64,000 nt of DNA. Source: Georgenia sp. SYP-B2076. Its GTDB lineage: Bacteria > Actinomycetota > Actinomycetes > Actinomycetales > Actinomycetaceae. The translations under genes and the position numbers were made by a program. The DNA lies in NCBI RefSeq assembly GCF_003991205.1, contig NZ_RXOZ01000033.1:223576-287575 (forward strand). Direction: 5' to 3'. Positions 1 to 8,155 of this stretch are shown piece by piece. Numbering within the stretch: the first letter of the stretch is position 1; each line of letters begins with the position of its first letter. The notes under the pieces were generated by a model. That model was not told where the DNA came from and did not search any database. It was given only the letters and a program-made list of their open reading frames with translations.

Positions 1-203
1 CCCGCGACGTCGCGGCACGCATGCGCCCGATCGTCGCCGCGCTGATGGGCGGTGGTCAGGGCGCCGTCATGGCGAAGCACGCGCTCCACCTGCAGGGCTT
101 TATCTCCAGCCCCACCGTGCGCCTCCCGCTCGTCCAGTCCTCGCCCGCCGAGGTCGCCGAGCTCGAGAGGGTGCTGCGCGAGCACGGGCTCCTCGCCGCC
201 TGA
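1..203 (+). CDS. dapA: 4-hydroxy-tetrahydrodipicolinate synthase, C-terminal end (partial)
   Basis: The window opens inside a reading frame (frame beginning at base 3) that ends at the TGA at 201-203. Only about 66 residues are present. They include a short helix-rich segment ending in ELERVLREHGLLAA, which matches the C-terminal helical region of DapA proteins that condense pyruvate with aspartate semialdehyde in lysine synthesis. No catalytic residue is visible because the barrel lies upstream of the window. The main support is position: dapA directly before the RNase J gene on the same strand is a standard actinobacterial arrangement. The call is likely but rests on a fragment plus context. 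Confidence 0.7.
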   Translation, partial: RDVAARMRPIVAALMGGGQGAVMAKHALHLQGFISSPTVRLPLVQSSPAEVAELERVLREHGLLAA

Positions 204-229
204 GCCGGGCGGCCGCCGCGGCCGGTCGG

Positions 230-299
230 CCCTGGCCCGGCGGCCCTGGCCCGGCGACCTCGGCCCGGCGACCTCGGCCCGGCGGCCCCGGCTTGGCGG
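230..299. repeat. 14-bp tandem repeat, five units, between dapA and rnj
   Basis: Five consecutive 14-base units fill the gap after dapA. The first two read CCCTGGCCCGGCGG and CCCTGGCCCGGCGA, the next two begin CCTCGGCCC, and the fifth is a diverged CCCCGGCTTGGCGG. It is a GC-only minisatellite in non-coding DNA, likely to arise by slippage. Its G-rich complement might slow polymerase or assist termination of dapA, but no clean terminator hairpin is evident. Confidence 0.8.
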
Positions 300-409
300 G
301 GCCGGCCCAGCGCACCCGACCCGGATCCAAACCCGGTGCGACCGTTCGGTGACACAGCCGAGCGAGACAGCCCGGCACCGCCGGCCCGCTCGCCTGGCAA
401 GATGGTGGC

Positions 410-2095
410 GTGAGCCACCCGCATCCAGAACTGTCCACGCCCGGCCCCATCCCCCAGGGAGGCCTGCGCATCGTCCCGCTCGGCGGGCTCGGCGAGGTCG
501 GCCGGAACATGACGGTCTTCGAGCACGCCGGCCGGTTGCTCATCGTCGACTGCGGCGTGCTGTTCCCGGAGGACACCCAGCCCGGCGTGGACCTGATCCT
601 GCCGGACTTCGAGTACATCGCCGATCGCCTCGACGACGTCGAGGCCATCGTGCTCACGCACGGGCACGAGGACCACATCGGCGGCGTCCCCTACCTGCTG
701 CGGCTGCGCGGCGACATCCCGCTGATCGGCTCCCAGCTGACGCTGGCCTTCCTCGAGGCCAAGCTGAGGGAGCACCGCATCACGCCGGTCACCCTCGCGG
801 TGCGCGAGGGGCAGACCGAGCAGCTCGGCCCGTTCGGCCTCGAGTTCGTCGCCGTCAACCACTCGATCCCCGACGCCCTCGCCGTCATGATCCGCACCGC
901 CGCCGGCAATGTGCTGCACACGGGCGACTTCAAGATGGACCAGCTCCCGCTCGACGGACGCATCACGGACCTGCGCGCCTTCGCCCGCCTCGGTGAGGAG
1001 GGCGTGGACCTGTTCATGACCGACTCGACCAACGCCGAGGTCCCCGGCTTCACGTCCCTCGAGCGCGAGATCGGACCGGTGCTCGACCACGTATTCGGGC
1101 AGGCCACCGGCCAGATCGTCGTCGCGAGCTTCTCGTCGCACGTGCACCGCGTCCAGCAGGTGCTCGACGCCGCAGCCCTGCACGAGCGCAAGGTCGCCCT
1201 GGTCGGCCGGTCGATGGTGCGCAACATGAACATCGCCGCGGACCTCGGCTACCTCAAGGTCCCGCCGAACACCCTCATCGACGTCAAGAAGATCGACAGC
1301 TACCCGCCCGAGGACACCGTCCTCATGGCCACCGGCTCGCAGGGCGAGCCCATGGCGGCGCTGAGCCGGATCGCCAACAAGGACCACCGCGTCTCCGTGG
1401 GGCCGGGGGACACCGTGGTGTTCGCGAGCTCACTCATCCCGGGCAACGAGAACTCGGTCTACCGGGTCATCAACGGGCTGACCCGCCTCGGCGCGAACGT
1501 CGTGCACCAGGGCAACGCCAAGGTCCACGTCTCGGGCCACGCGAGCGCCGGCGAGCTCCTGTACTGCTACAACATCGTGCGGCCGAAGAACGTCATGCCC
1601 GTGCACGGCGAGATCCGCCACCTCGTGGCCAACGGGGCCCTCGCCGTCCAGACCGGTGTGCCGGCCGAGCGCGTGGTCCTCGCCGAGGACGGCGTGGTGG
1701 TCGACCTCATCGACGGCAAGGCCCGCATCGCCGGGGCCGTGCCCTGCGGCTACGTGTACGTGGACGGCTCGTCCGTCGGCGAGATCACCGACGCGGAGCT
1801 CAAGGACCGCCGCATCCTCGGCGAGGAGGGCTTCATCGCCATCTTCGCCGTGGTGGACACGACCACCGGCAAGGTCCTCACGGGCCCGCACATCCAGGCC
1901 CGCGGGATGGCCGAGGACGACTCCGTCTTCGACGCCATCCTTCCCGACGTCACGGAGGCGCTGACCGAGGTGGTCGGGCGCGGCAACGCCGACCTCCACC
2001 AGATGCAGCAGGCCATGCGCCGCGTCGTCGGCCGCTGGACCGCCAAGCGGCTGCGCCGCAGCCCCATGATCATCCCGACGGTCGTCGAGGCCTGA
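410..2095 (+). CDS. rnj: Ribonuclease J
   Basis: A 561-residue metallo-beta-lactamase/beta-CASP ribonuclease, the usual length for RNase J. It has combined endonuclease and 5'-to-3' exonuclease activity and acts in mRNA decay and rRNA maturation in the cytoplasm. The zinc-binding motif H84-x-H86-x-D88-H89 sits in HGHEDHIGG. Further metal ligands are visible in NHSIPD and HTGDFKMD, and the late SGHAS and PVHGE motifs belong to the beta-CASP part. The start is GTG at 410. It has no Shine-Dalgarno site, but a CAAGAT -10-like hexamer lies exactly 6 bases upstream, suggesting a leaderless message. It follows dapA as in other actinobacteria. Confidence 0.96.
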   Translation: MSHPHPELSTPGPIPQGGLRIVPLGGLGEVGRNMTVFEHAGRLLIVDCGVLFPEDTQPGVDLILPDFEYIADRLDDVEAIVLTHGHEDHIGGVPYLLRLRGDIPLIGSQLTLAFLEAKLREHRITPVTLAVREGQTEQLGPFGLEFVAVNHSIPDALAVMIRTAAGNVLHTGDFKMDQLPLDGRITDLRAFARLGEEGVDLFMTDSTNAEVPGFTSLEREIGPVLDHVFGQATGQIVVASFSSHVHRVQQVLDAAALHERKVALVGRSMVRNMNIAADLGYLKVPPNTLIDVKKIDSYPPEDTVLMATGSQGEPMAALSRIANKDHRVSVGPGDTVVFASSLIPGNENSVYRVINGLTRLGANVVHQGNAKVHVSGHASAGELLYCYNIVRPKNVMPVHGEIRHLVANGALAVQTGVPAERVVLAEDGVVVDLIDGKARIAGAVPCGYVYVDGSSVGEITDAELKDRRILGEEGFIAIFAVVDTTTGKVLTGPHIQARGMAEDDSVFDAILPDVTEALTEVVGRGNADLHQMQQAMRRVVGRWTAKRLRRSPMIIPTVVEA

Positions 2096-2096
2096 G

Positions 2097-2135
2097 CCCG
2101 GGGCCTGGTCCCGGGGCCTGGTCCCGGGGCCCGAC
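2097..2135. repeat. 13-bp tandem repeat downstream of rnj
   Basis: Two exact copies of CCCGGGGCCTGGT (2097-2109 and 2110-2122) are followed by a diverging third copy. It lies directly after the rnj stop codon. The repeats can fold on each other because CCCGGGG is nearly self-complementary, so it may act as a crude terminator for rnj, but it has no T-tract. Confidence 0.7.
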
Positions 2136-2178
2136 CCCGGGCGCCGCGCTCCCGTGCCACCTGTGCCAGGATGCGCCG

Positions 2179-3162
2179 GTGCGTTTCGTCCTCGCCGTGC
2201 TGCTCGCCGCCGTCTGCTTCGGCACGACGGGCACGGCGGGCGCGCTCGGACCGGAGAACGCGAACGCGACCCAGATCGGCGCCGCGCGCATCCTCGTCGG
2301 CGGCGGCGCACTGGCGGCCGTCGCTGGGCTGACCCTGCTGGCGAACCGCCACAGGGCCAGCGGGACGACGGGGGCGTCGGGCGCGGTGACGCGCGCCCTC
2401 ACGGCCTCCCGGCCCCCGACGACGGGCGCCCGAGCCGTGGGGTCCTCGCTGCTGGTCGTCGTGATCGGCGCGTGCGGCGTCGTGGCGTACCAGCCGATGT
2501 TCTTTGCGGGAACCTCCGTCAACGGCGTCGCGATCGGCACCGTCGTCGCCCTCGGGTCCGCGCCGGTGCTCACCGGGGTCCTCGACTGGGCGATCCACCG
2601 CCGCTTCCCCGGGACGGCGTGGATCGCGGCGACGGCGATCGCGACCTGCGGCGTCGCCGTCCTCGGTGGGGCGACGGGCGCCGCCGGTCCGGCGGCCGCC
2701 ACCACGGTGCCGGCGCCTCTCGGACTGCTCGCCTCGGTGGGGGCGGGGGCGTCGTACGCGGTCTACACGCTCGCGGGCAAGGAGCTCCTCGATCGGGGCT
2801 GGTCCCCGACGGGATCGATGGGCGCCCTCTTCGGGCTGGCCGCGGCCCTCAGCATCCCGCTGCTCGGCACCGACGCGGGCTGGCTCGCCACGGGACCGGG
2901 CCTCGCGATGGCACTCTGGCTCGGCCTCGTCACCACGACGCTGGCCTACCTCCTCTTCGGGTACGGCCTGGCCGGGCTGCCTGCCTCGGTCGTGGCGACC
3001 CTGACCCTCGCGGAGCCGCTCACGGCGAGCGTGCTCGGGCTGCTCGTCCTGCACGAGCACCTGTCGCCCGGCGCCGTGACCGGCCTCGTGATCCTCGCAT
3101 GCGGCATCCTCACCCTCACCCTCACCCTCGCCGCCCGCCGGCCAGTGCGGCCGGCCGCGTAA
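2179..3162 (+). CDS. EamA-family (drug/metabolite transporter) permease
   Basis: A 327-residue protein with about ten hydrophobic segments in two halves, the duplicated EamA domain layout of the drug/metabolite transporter superfamily. The first half begins at once with a membrane segment (VLAVLLAAVCFG). The second repeat runs from roughly residue 185 (SVGAGASYAVYTLAGK) and ends with a typical LTLAEPLTA...LGLLVLHE segment before the last helix. Members export amino acids, metabolites or drugs; the substrate here cannot be told. It starts with GTG at 2179, with CAGGAT six bases upstream and no ribosome-binding site. It stands alone between rnj and ftsK. Confidence 0.88.
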   Translation: MRFVLAVLLAAVCFGTTGTAGALGPENANATQIGAARILVGGGALAAVAGLTLLANRHRASGTTGASGAVTRALTASRPPTTGARAVGSSLLVVVIGACGVVAYQPMFFAGTSVNGVAIGTVVALGSAPVLTGVLDWAIHRRFPGTAWIAATAIATCGVAVLGGATGAAGPAAATTVPAPLGLLASVGAGASYAVYTLAGKELLDRGWSPTGSMGALFGLAAALSIPLLGTDAGWLATGPGLAMALWLGLVTTTLAYLLFGYGLAGLPASVVATLTLAEPLTASVLGLLVLHEHLSPGAVTGLVILACGILTLTLTLAARRPVRPAA

Positions 3163-3285
3163 ACCCGCGCCACCGCCGCACGACAACCCTGGGGATGATC
3201 TGCCGGGCCGCAGGGCACGCACCGCGGGGAACGTGATGCGGCGCACCTGCGGCGCGGCGGGGGTGCCGGGGCGGGAGCGCGGGGC

Positions 3286-3300
3286 TAGTTTGTCCCCATC
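3286..3300 (+). promoter_or_regulatory. -10 element TAGTTT of a near-leaderless ftsK promoter
   Basis: TAGTTT at 3286-3291 lies 9 bases before the ATG of ftsK, and there is no Shine-Dalgarno sequence between them. With transcription starting about 7 bases after the hexamer, the message would begin at or next to the start codon. No clear -35 box is seen. Confidence 0.45.
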
Positions 3301-6051
3301 ATGGCTACCCGTACGACTTCCCCCGGACGGTCGGCCTCGACGGCACGTGGATCATCCGCGCGCAGTACTCGCGGAGGCAAGGGATCCGGTAGCCGCGGGC
3401 GGACGGCTCCGCCGTCGCGCCCGAAGCGTAGCTCGCTCCCCGTTCGCTTCTTCCGTGGCATCTGGATGGGAGGAGCGCACGTGGTGGGAGGCACTGCCCG
3501 AGGGGTCGGTTCCGGGGCGAAGGATCTCGACCCCGCCCTGCGACGGGACGGGGTGGCCTTCCTGCTCCTCGCGATGGCGATCGTCGTCGCACTCCGGGAG
3601 TGGTTCGGGCTCTCCGGCATCGCCGGTGACGCCATCCACCACGTGGCCGCCGGCGTCGTCGGCGTCCTCGGCATCCTCCTGCCGATCGTCCTGGTCGGCA
3701 TGGCCGTGCGCCTCATGCGCCACCCCGAGCGCACGCAGGCGAACGCGCGCGTGACCGTGGGCCTCGTCGCCGTCACGACGGCGGTGTGCGGCCTGATCCA
3801 CGTCGCGTCCGGCTTGCCCCGCCCCACCGAGTCCTTCGCGGCGGTGGAGTCGGCCGGCGGCCTGCTCGGTTGGATGGCGGGGACGCCACTGACCGTCCTG
3901 CTCTCGGCGTGGGGCGCGGTCCCGCTGCTCCTGCTTCTCGCCCTCTTCGGCGTGCTCGTGGTCACGGCCACCCCGGTCGCGGCCGTCCCACGCCGCCTCG
4001 CCTCCGCCGGGAACTGGCTGGTGGGCCGGGCGCCGGAGGAGGGCGAGGAGGTCACCGCCGAGCTCGTCGCCGCGGACGGCACCCCGCGCCCGCCGGCGCC
4101 CCGCCGGCGCCGGACGCCCCGCGCCATCGAGGCGCCGACCGTCGTGCCGGGGGAGTACGACGCCGACGAGGCGTTCACGCACCCGCACGAGCTGGCCCCC
4201 GCCGACGACGTCGACGCCGCCGCGACGACGGCGCTGGCCGCCGCCCGCCGCGGCAAGGGCCGCAAGCGCGCCGAGGCCGCGCCGACCGCAGAGACCGCCG
4301 ACGCGGCGGCCGACCCCGCGGCGGACGAGGCCCCGAAGGCCGAGCTGGAGGCGCCGCCCACCCAGGCGCTGCCCGCGCGCGCCGAGCAGCTCCAGCTCGC
4401 CCCGGACGTCATCTACACCCTCCCCGCCGACGACGTGCTCATCAAGGGCGCCCCGCACAAGCTCCGCTCGGCGGCCAACGACCGCGTGGTCGAGGCCCTG
4501 ACGACCGTGCTCACCGAGTTCTCCGTCGACGCCCACGTCACCGGCTTCTCCCGGGGGCCCACCGTCACCCGGTACGAGCTCGAGCTGGGCCCGGGCGTGA
4601 AGGTGGAGCGGATCACCGCGCTGAGCAAGAACATCGCTTACGCGGTGGCCAGCGCGGACGTGCGCATCCTCTCCCCGATCCCCGGCAAGTCCGCGATCGG
4701 CGTCGAGATCCCCAACACCGACCGCGAGACCGTGGCGCTGGGCGACGTGCTGCGCTCGTCGGTGGCGCGCCGGAGCGAGCACCCGCTGGTCGTGGGCGTC
4801 GGCAAGGACGTCGAGGGCGGCTACGTCGTCGCCAACCTCGCGAAGATGCCCCACCTGCTCGTGGCCGGTGCCACCGGCGCCGGCAAGTCGAGCTTCGTGA
4901 ACTCGATGATCACCTCGATCATGATGCGCTCGACGCCCGAGGAGGTGCGCATGGTCCTGGTCGACCCGAAGCGGGTCGAGCTGACCATCTACGAGGGCAT
5001 CCCGCACCTGATCACGCCCATCATCACGAACCCCAAGAAGGCGGCCGAGGCGCTCGAGTGGGTGGTGCGCGAGATGGACGCCCGCTACGACGACCTCTCG
5101 GCGTTCGGCTACAAGCACATCGACGACTTCAACGCCGGGGTGCGCTCGGGCAAGGTCAAGCCCCTGCCCGGCAGCGAGCGGAAGATTGCGCCGTACCCGT
5201 ACCTGCTCGTGATCGTCGACGAGCTGGCCGACCTCATGATGGTGGCCCCCCGCGACGTCGAGGCCTCGATCCAGCGCATCACCCAGCTCGCCCGCGCGGC
5301 TGGCATCCACCTCGTCCTCGCCACGCAGCGGCCGTCCGTGGACGTGGTCACGGGCCTGATCAAGGCCAACGTGCCCTCCCGCCTCGCCTTCGCGACCTCC
5401 TCCCTCGCCGACTCCCGCGTGGTCCTCGACCAGCCCGGCGCCGAGAAGCTCATCGGCCAGGGCGACGCGCTGTTCCTGCCCATGGGCTCGTCCAAGCCCA
5501 TGCGGGTCCAGGGCGCGTGGGTCACCGAGTCCGAGATCCACGCGGTCGTCGAGCACGTCAAGGCCCAGCTTCAGCCCACCTACCGCGAGGACGTCGTCCA
5601 GACGGTCGCGAAGAAGCAGGTGGACGAGGACATCGGCGACGACCTCGACCTGCTGCTGCAGGCGGCCGAGCTCGTCGTCACGACCCAGTTCGGTTCCACC
5701 TCCATGCTCCAGCGCAAGCTGCGGGTGGGCTTCGCGAAGGCCGGGCGCCTCATGGACCTGCTCGAGTCCCGGGAGATCGTGGGCCCGTCCGAGGGTTCCA
5801 AGGCACGCGACGTGCTCGTCCAGCCCGACGACCTGCCCGCCACGCTGGCGATGCTGCGCGGCGAGGACGCGCCCGCCGCCGCCGCGGGCCCGGGCGCGGG
5901 CCCCTACGACGTCGATGGGGACGAGCCCGCCGCGCCGGTGGACCGGTACGCCGACGGCGTCGCCGGGCACGCGCCGCCGGCGGCGGCGGCGGACTACGAC
6001 GACGGCGACGAGGAAGACGGCGAGGACGCCTGGCAGCTCACCGGGCGCTAG
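3301..6051 (+). CDS. ftsK: DNA translocase FtsK/SpoIIIE family
   Basis: A 916-residue septal DNA pump that moves chromosome ends during division. After a basic, Ser/Thr-rich N-terminus come about four membrane helices (residues ~80-230). A low-complexity acidic/Ala-rich linker (~250-350) leads to the motor. Walker A is GATGAGKS at residues 523-530 and Walker B is VIVDELADLMM near 635. The loop ATQRPSVDVVTG and a C-terminal winged-helix gamma domain (~780-845, QRKLRVGFAKAGRLMD) recognise oriented KOPS-like sequences. The tail is acidic. It is close to normal actinobacterial length. The ATG start at 3301 follows a TAGTTT hexamer. Confidence 0.97.
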   Translation: MATRTTSPGRSASTARGSSARSTRGGKGSGSRGRTAPPSRPKRSSLPVRFFRGIWMGGAHVVGGTARGVGSGAKDLDPALRRDGVAFLLLAMAIVVALREWFGLSGIAGDAIHHVAAGVVGVLGILLPIVLVGMAVRLMRHPERTQANARVTVGLVAVTTAVCGLIHVASGLPRPTESFAAVESAGGLLGWMAGTPLTVLLSAWGAVPLLLLLALFGVLVVTATPVAAVPRRLASAGNWLVGRAPEEGEEVTAELVAADGTPRPPAPRRRRTPRAIEAPTVVPGEYDADEAFTHPHELAPADDVDAAATTALAAARRGKGRKRAEAAPTAETADAAADPAADEAPKAELEAPPTQALPARAEQLQLAPDVIYTLPADDVLIKGAPHKLRSAANDRVVEALTTVLTEFSVDAHVTGFSRGPTVTRYELELGPGVKVERITALSKNIAYAVASADVRILSPIPGKSAIGVEIPNTDRETVALGDVLRSSVARRSEHPLVVGVGKDVEGGYVVANLAKMPHLLVAGATGAGKSSFVNSMITSIMMRSTPEEVRMVLVDPKRVELTIYEGIPHLITPIITNPKKAAEALEWVVREMDARYDDLSAFGYKHIDDFNAGVRSGKVKPLPGSERKIAPYPYLLVIVDELADLMMVAPRDVEASIQRITQLARAAGIHLVLATQRPSVDVVTGLIKANVPSRLAFATSSLADSRVVLDQPGAEKLIGQGDALFLPMGSSKPMRVQGAWVTESEIHAVVEHVKAQLQPTYREDVVQTVAKKQVDEDIGDDLDLLLQAAELVVTTQFGSTSMLQRKLRVGFAKAGRLMDLLESREIVGPSEGSKARDVLVQPDDLPATLAMLRGEDAPAAAAGPGAGPYDVDGDEPAAPVDRYADGVAGHAPPAAAADYDDGDEEDGEDAWQLTGR

Positions 6052-6280
6052 CTCCGCGCGTGCTCGACGCCCCGTCACGACGGTGCCGCACAGGTGGCCC
6101 CGCCGCCGCGGCGCTGCCGGGCCAGATGGCCGAGCCGCCGGGACGACGGCACGGATCGCGATACAAAGCGGTGCCAAAGTGACGGATGCGACGGGGAGCG
6201 TCCTCCGACCGGGGTCTCCGCCCGCGGTTGTGGCGCGATCCCCGCGCTGGACGCCGGGCGCCGTGCGGCCGCCGGGGACC

Positions 6281-6292
6281 TAGGCTGAGCGG
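6281..6292 (+). promoter_or_regulatory. -10 element TAGGCT of a leaderless pgsA promoter
   Basis: TAGGCT at 6281-6286 is followed by six bases and then the GTG start of pgsA at 6293. No ribosome-binding site fits in between. The 241-base gap from the ftsK stop to this element (6052-6292) holds no gene; it contains a direct CAAAG pair at 6164-6168 and 6175-6179 of unknown meaning. Confidence 0.5.
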
Positions 6293-7012
6293 GTGACGAC
6301 AGATCCCGCAACGACGCCGTCCGGCGCGAGCACTCCCGCGGCCGTGCCGCTGTGGAACATCGCGAACGTGCTGACGATGCTGCGCATCGTGATGGTGCCG
6401 GTCTTCGCGTGGCTGCTCCTTCAGGACACCACCACGCTGCGGCTGTGGGCCACAGTCGTCTTCCTCCTCGCGGCCGCCACGGACAAGCTCGACGGCTCGC
6501 TCGCGCGCAGCCGGGGCCTGGTGACCGACTTCGGCAAGATCGCCGACCCGATCGCCGACAAGGCGCTGGTCATCACGGCGCTCGTGCTGCTCTCGATGGA
6601 CGGGTCGCTGCCGTGGTGGGTCACCGTCGTGATCATCGTCCGCGAGCTCGGCATCACCGTGCTGCGGTTCTTCATGATCCGCCGGGCCGTGATGGCCGCC
6701 AGCAAGGGCGGCAAGCTGAAGACCACCCTGCAGATCCTCTTCATCGCGCTCCTCCTGGTGCCGTGGGCGAACCTCGTGCCGAGCGGGATCGCCGACGGCA
6801 TCAACGTGCTGACCTGGTTCATTGTCCTCGTGACCGTGGCGGTCACCGTGATCACGGGCCTCGACTACGTCGTCCAGGCGATGCGGATCGCCCGCGCCAC
6901 TCCCGACCCCGGCCAGCGAGGCACGGCGGGGCCGACCGGTGACGGCCTCCCCGAGGGCCCGGCAGGTGCGGCGGGCAACGGCGTTCCTGACGGCCCCGCG
7001 CCCCAGGGCTGA
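6293..7012 (+). CDS. pgsA: CDP-diacylglycerol--glycerol-3-phosphate 3-phosphatidyltransferase
   Basis: A 239-residue integral membrane enzyme making phosphatidylglycerol phosphate from CDP-diacylglycerol and glycerol-3-phosphate, the committed step to phosphatidylglycerol and cardiolipin. The CDP-alcohol phosphotransferase signature DGx2ARx8Gx3Dx3D is complete (DGSLARSRGLVTDFGKIADP, then ...IAD). Several membrane helices follow. The C-terminal ~35 residues are Gly/Pro-rich and probably disordered. It sits between ftsK and cinA, as in many actinobacteria. The GTG start at 6293 is set by the TAGGCT element 6 bases upstream. Confidence 0.95.
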   Translation: MTTDPATTPSGASTPAAVPLWNIANVLTMLRIVMVPVFAWLLLQDTTTLRLWATVVFLLAAATDKLDGSLARSRGLVTDFGKIADPIADKALVITALVLLSMDGSLPWWVTVVIIVRELGITVLRFFMIRRAVMAASKGGKLKTTLQILFIALLLVPWANLVPSGIADGINVLTWFIVLVTVAVTVITGLDYVVQAMRIARATPDPGQRGTAGPTGDGLPEGPAGAAGNGVPDGPAPQG

Positions 7013-7019
7013 GCCGCGC

Positions 7020-7568
7020 GTGGCTGAGCGCGGTCCGGTGGCCGGCGCGGTGCCCGGCGCGGGCGGTGCCGCGCCGGCCGTGGAGCGGCTGGTCATGATG
7101 CTCGAGGCGCGGGGCGCGACCCTGGCCGTCGCCGAGTCGCTGACCGGCGGGCAGGTGAGCGCCGAGCTCGTCCGCGTCCCGGGCGTCTCCGCCGTCCTGC
7201 GGGGCGGAGTCGTCGCGTACGCCACCGACCTCAAGTGCGAGCTGCTGGGTGTTGACGCCGGGCTCCTGGCTGAGCACGGGCCCGTGCACCCGGACGTCGC
7301 GCGGCAGATGGCACGCGGCGCGGCGCATCGCCTGGGGGCGAGCCACGGTGTCGCGACAACGGGTGTCGCCGGTCCCGGCGCGTCGGATGGACACCCGGCG
7401 GGGACGGTCCACGTCGCTGTGCACGGCCCCGGCGGGATCCGTGTCCGCCGGCTCGCCCTGGCAGGCTCCCGCGCCACCATCCGCGGCGCGGCGTCGGCCG
7501 CGGCCCTGGCGCTGCTGGCGTCCCTCGTTGCGGACGAGCGGGAACAATCGGCGGCGCCGCGCCGTTGA
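7020..7568 (+). CDS. cinA: CinA C-terminal family nicotinamide-nucleotide amidohydrolase
   Basis: A stand-alone CinA C-terminal (PncC) domain of about 182 residues. It is expected to deamidate nicotinamide mononucleotide in pyridine-nucleotide salvage. The family motif VAESLTGG is followed by [22 protein letters not shown] and then [20 protein letters not shown], all diagnostic. The competence-linked N-terminal MoCF-like domain of long CinA proteins is absent, which is common in actinobacteria. I chose GTG at 7020, 8 bases after the pgsA stop. The frame stays open upstream to 6939 inside pgsA, so a longer overlapping start is possible. It is probably cotranscribed with pgsA. Confidence 0.9.
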   Translation: MAERGPVAGAVPGAGGAAPAVERLVMMLEARGATLAVAESLTGGQVSAELVRVPGVSAVLRGGVVAYATDLKCELLGVDAGLLAEHGPVHPDVARQMARGAAHRLGASHGVATTGVAGPGASDGHPAGTVHVAVHGPGGIRVRRLALAGSRATIRGAASAAALALLASLVADEREQSAAPRR

Positions 7569-7674
7569 CACGAGTGATGGCTACCAGTCGATACACGTAC
7601 CGCGCGGGATCGCGCGGTGCTGCGCAATCCCCCCGACGTCCCGAGGGGCGTGTCGAAGTCCGCACAGGCAAGCG

Positions 7675-7693
7675 CCCCGCCCCCGCGGCGGGG
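7675..7693. promoter_or_regulatory. Inverted repeat upstream of the ClgR-type gene
   Basis: CCCCGCC (7675-7681) and GGCGGGG (7687-7693) form a perfect 7-base inverted repeat with a 5-base loop. It ends 48 bases before the regulator's start codon and directly abuts a TACGGT hexamer (7694-7699) that could be a -10. The placement fits an autoregulatory operator, but the sequence does not resemble a ClgR site I can recall with certainty. Confidence 0.35.
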
Positions 7694-7741
7694 TACGGTA
7701 TGAGGACAACGCCCAGCCGGGCAGGGGAGGAGGGCCGCACG

Positions 7742-8047
7742 ATGATCCTGCTACGTCGTGAGATCGGGGACGTGCTACGTGACGCCCGCCAGCGTCAGGG
7801 TCGAACCCTTCGTGAGGTCTCCTCAGCCGCGCGCGTGTCCCTCGGCTACCTCAGCGAGGTCGAGCGCGGTCAGAAAGAGGCTTCGTCCGAGCTGCTCGCA
7901 TCCATCTGCGAGGCGCTCAACGTTCCGATGAGCTTCGTGCTCCGAGCCGTCTCCGACCGTGTCGCAGTGGTCGAGGGCGTGCATGTGCCCGATACCGTGC
8001 CGGACGAGCTGCTGCGTCGAGAGAGCGTGCTCCAGCCGGTCGGTTGA
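7742..8047 (+). CDS. clgR: XRE-family transcriptional regulator, ClgR-like
   Basis: A 101-residue DNA-binding protein made almost entirely of a Cro/CI-type helix-turn-helix (residues ~8-70: [20 protein letters not shown], then the recognition helix in [19 protein letters not shown]). This matches actinobacterial ClgR, which activates clp protease genes, recA-linked and stress genes. The position after ftsK-pgsA-cinA supports this, since mycobacterial clgR sits beside pgsA3 near ftsK. The ATG at 7742 follows a strong GGGAGGAGGG ribosome-binding site. No pspA homologue follows, unlike in mycobacteria; transcription appears to stop at the hairpin 27 bases downstream. Confidence 0.85.
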   Translation: MILLRREIGDVLRDARQRQGRTLREVSSAARVSLGYLSEVERGQKEASSELLASICEALNVPMSFVLRAVSDRVAVVEGVHVPDTVPDELLRRESVLQPVG

Positions 8048-8073
8048 CTCCGACCCTGACCTACGCACCGCCC

Positions 8074-8105
8074 GCGAGGCCCGGACCATCTGGTCCGGGC
8101 CTCGC
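8074..8105. terminator. Bidirectional hairpin terminator between clgR and nei
   Basis: A perfect inverted repeat has 15-base arms, GCGAGGCCCGGACCA (8074-8088) and its complement (8091-8105), around a 2-base loop. It lies between two convergent genes. There is no T-run, which is normal in such GC-rich genomes. Confidence 0.85.
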
Positions 8106-8155
8106 GCTGTGTCCGGGCGCCTTCAGGGAGCGGCGCCGTGTGGCCGGGCGCCCGC

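Noticed and set aside
230..299. Tandem repeats as a possible CRISPR array.
   Set aside because: The units are contiguous with no unique spacers, only 14 bases long, and no cas gene is present.
3352..6177. A 941-residue open frame antisense to ftsK, and similar long antisense frames over lhr (17718-21362), ftsI (56201-58117) and murE/murF (58947-61223).
   Set aside because: They are rich in Arg, Gly, His and Val in shadow patterns, show no domain, and mirror genes with strong motifs. In very GC-rich DNA such frames arise from third-position bias.
6164..6179. Direct pair CAAAG-N6-CAAAG upstream of pgsA, also present at 26963-26978 upstream of gluA.
   Set aside because: Only two copies with no conserved flanks; at gluA it overlaps the better-matching GlnR-like box. 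Not enough to name a shared operator.
7565..7570. TTGACA overlapping the cinA stop, as the -35 of a clgR promoter.
   Set aside because: The best hexamer at 17 bases is TCGATA, which lacks the key -10 positions. The TACGGT nearer the gene is at least as good.
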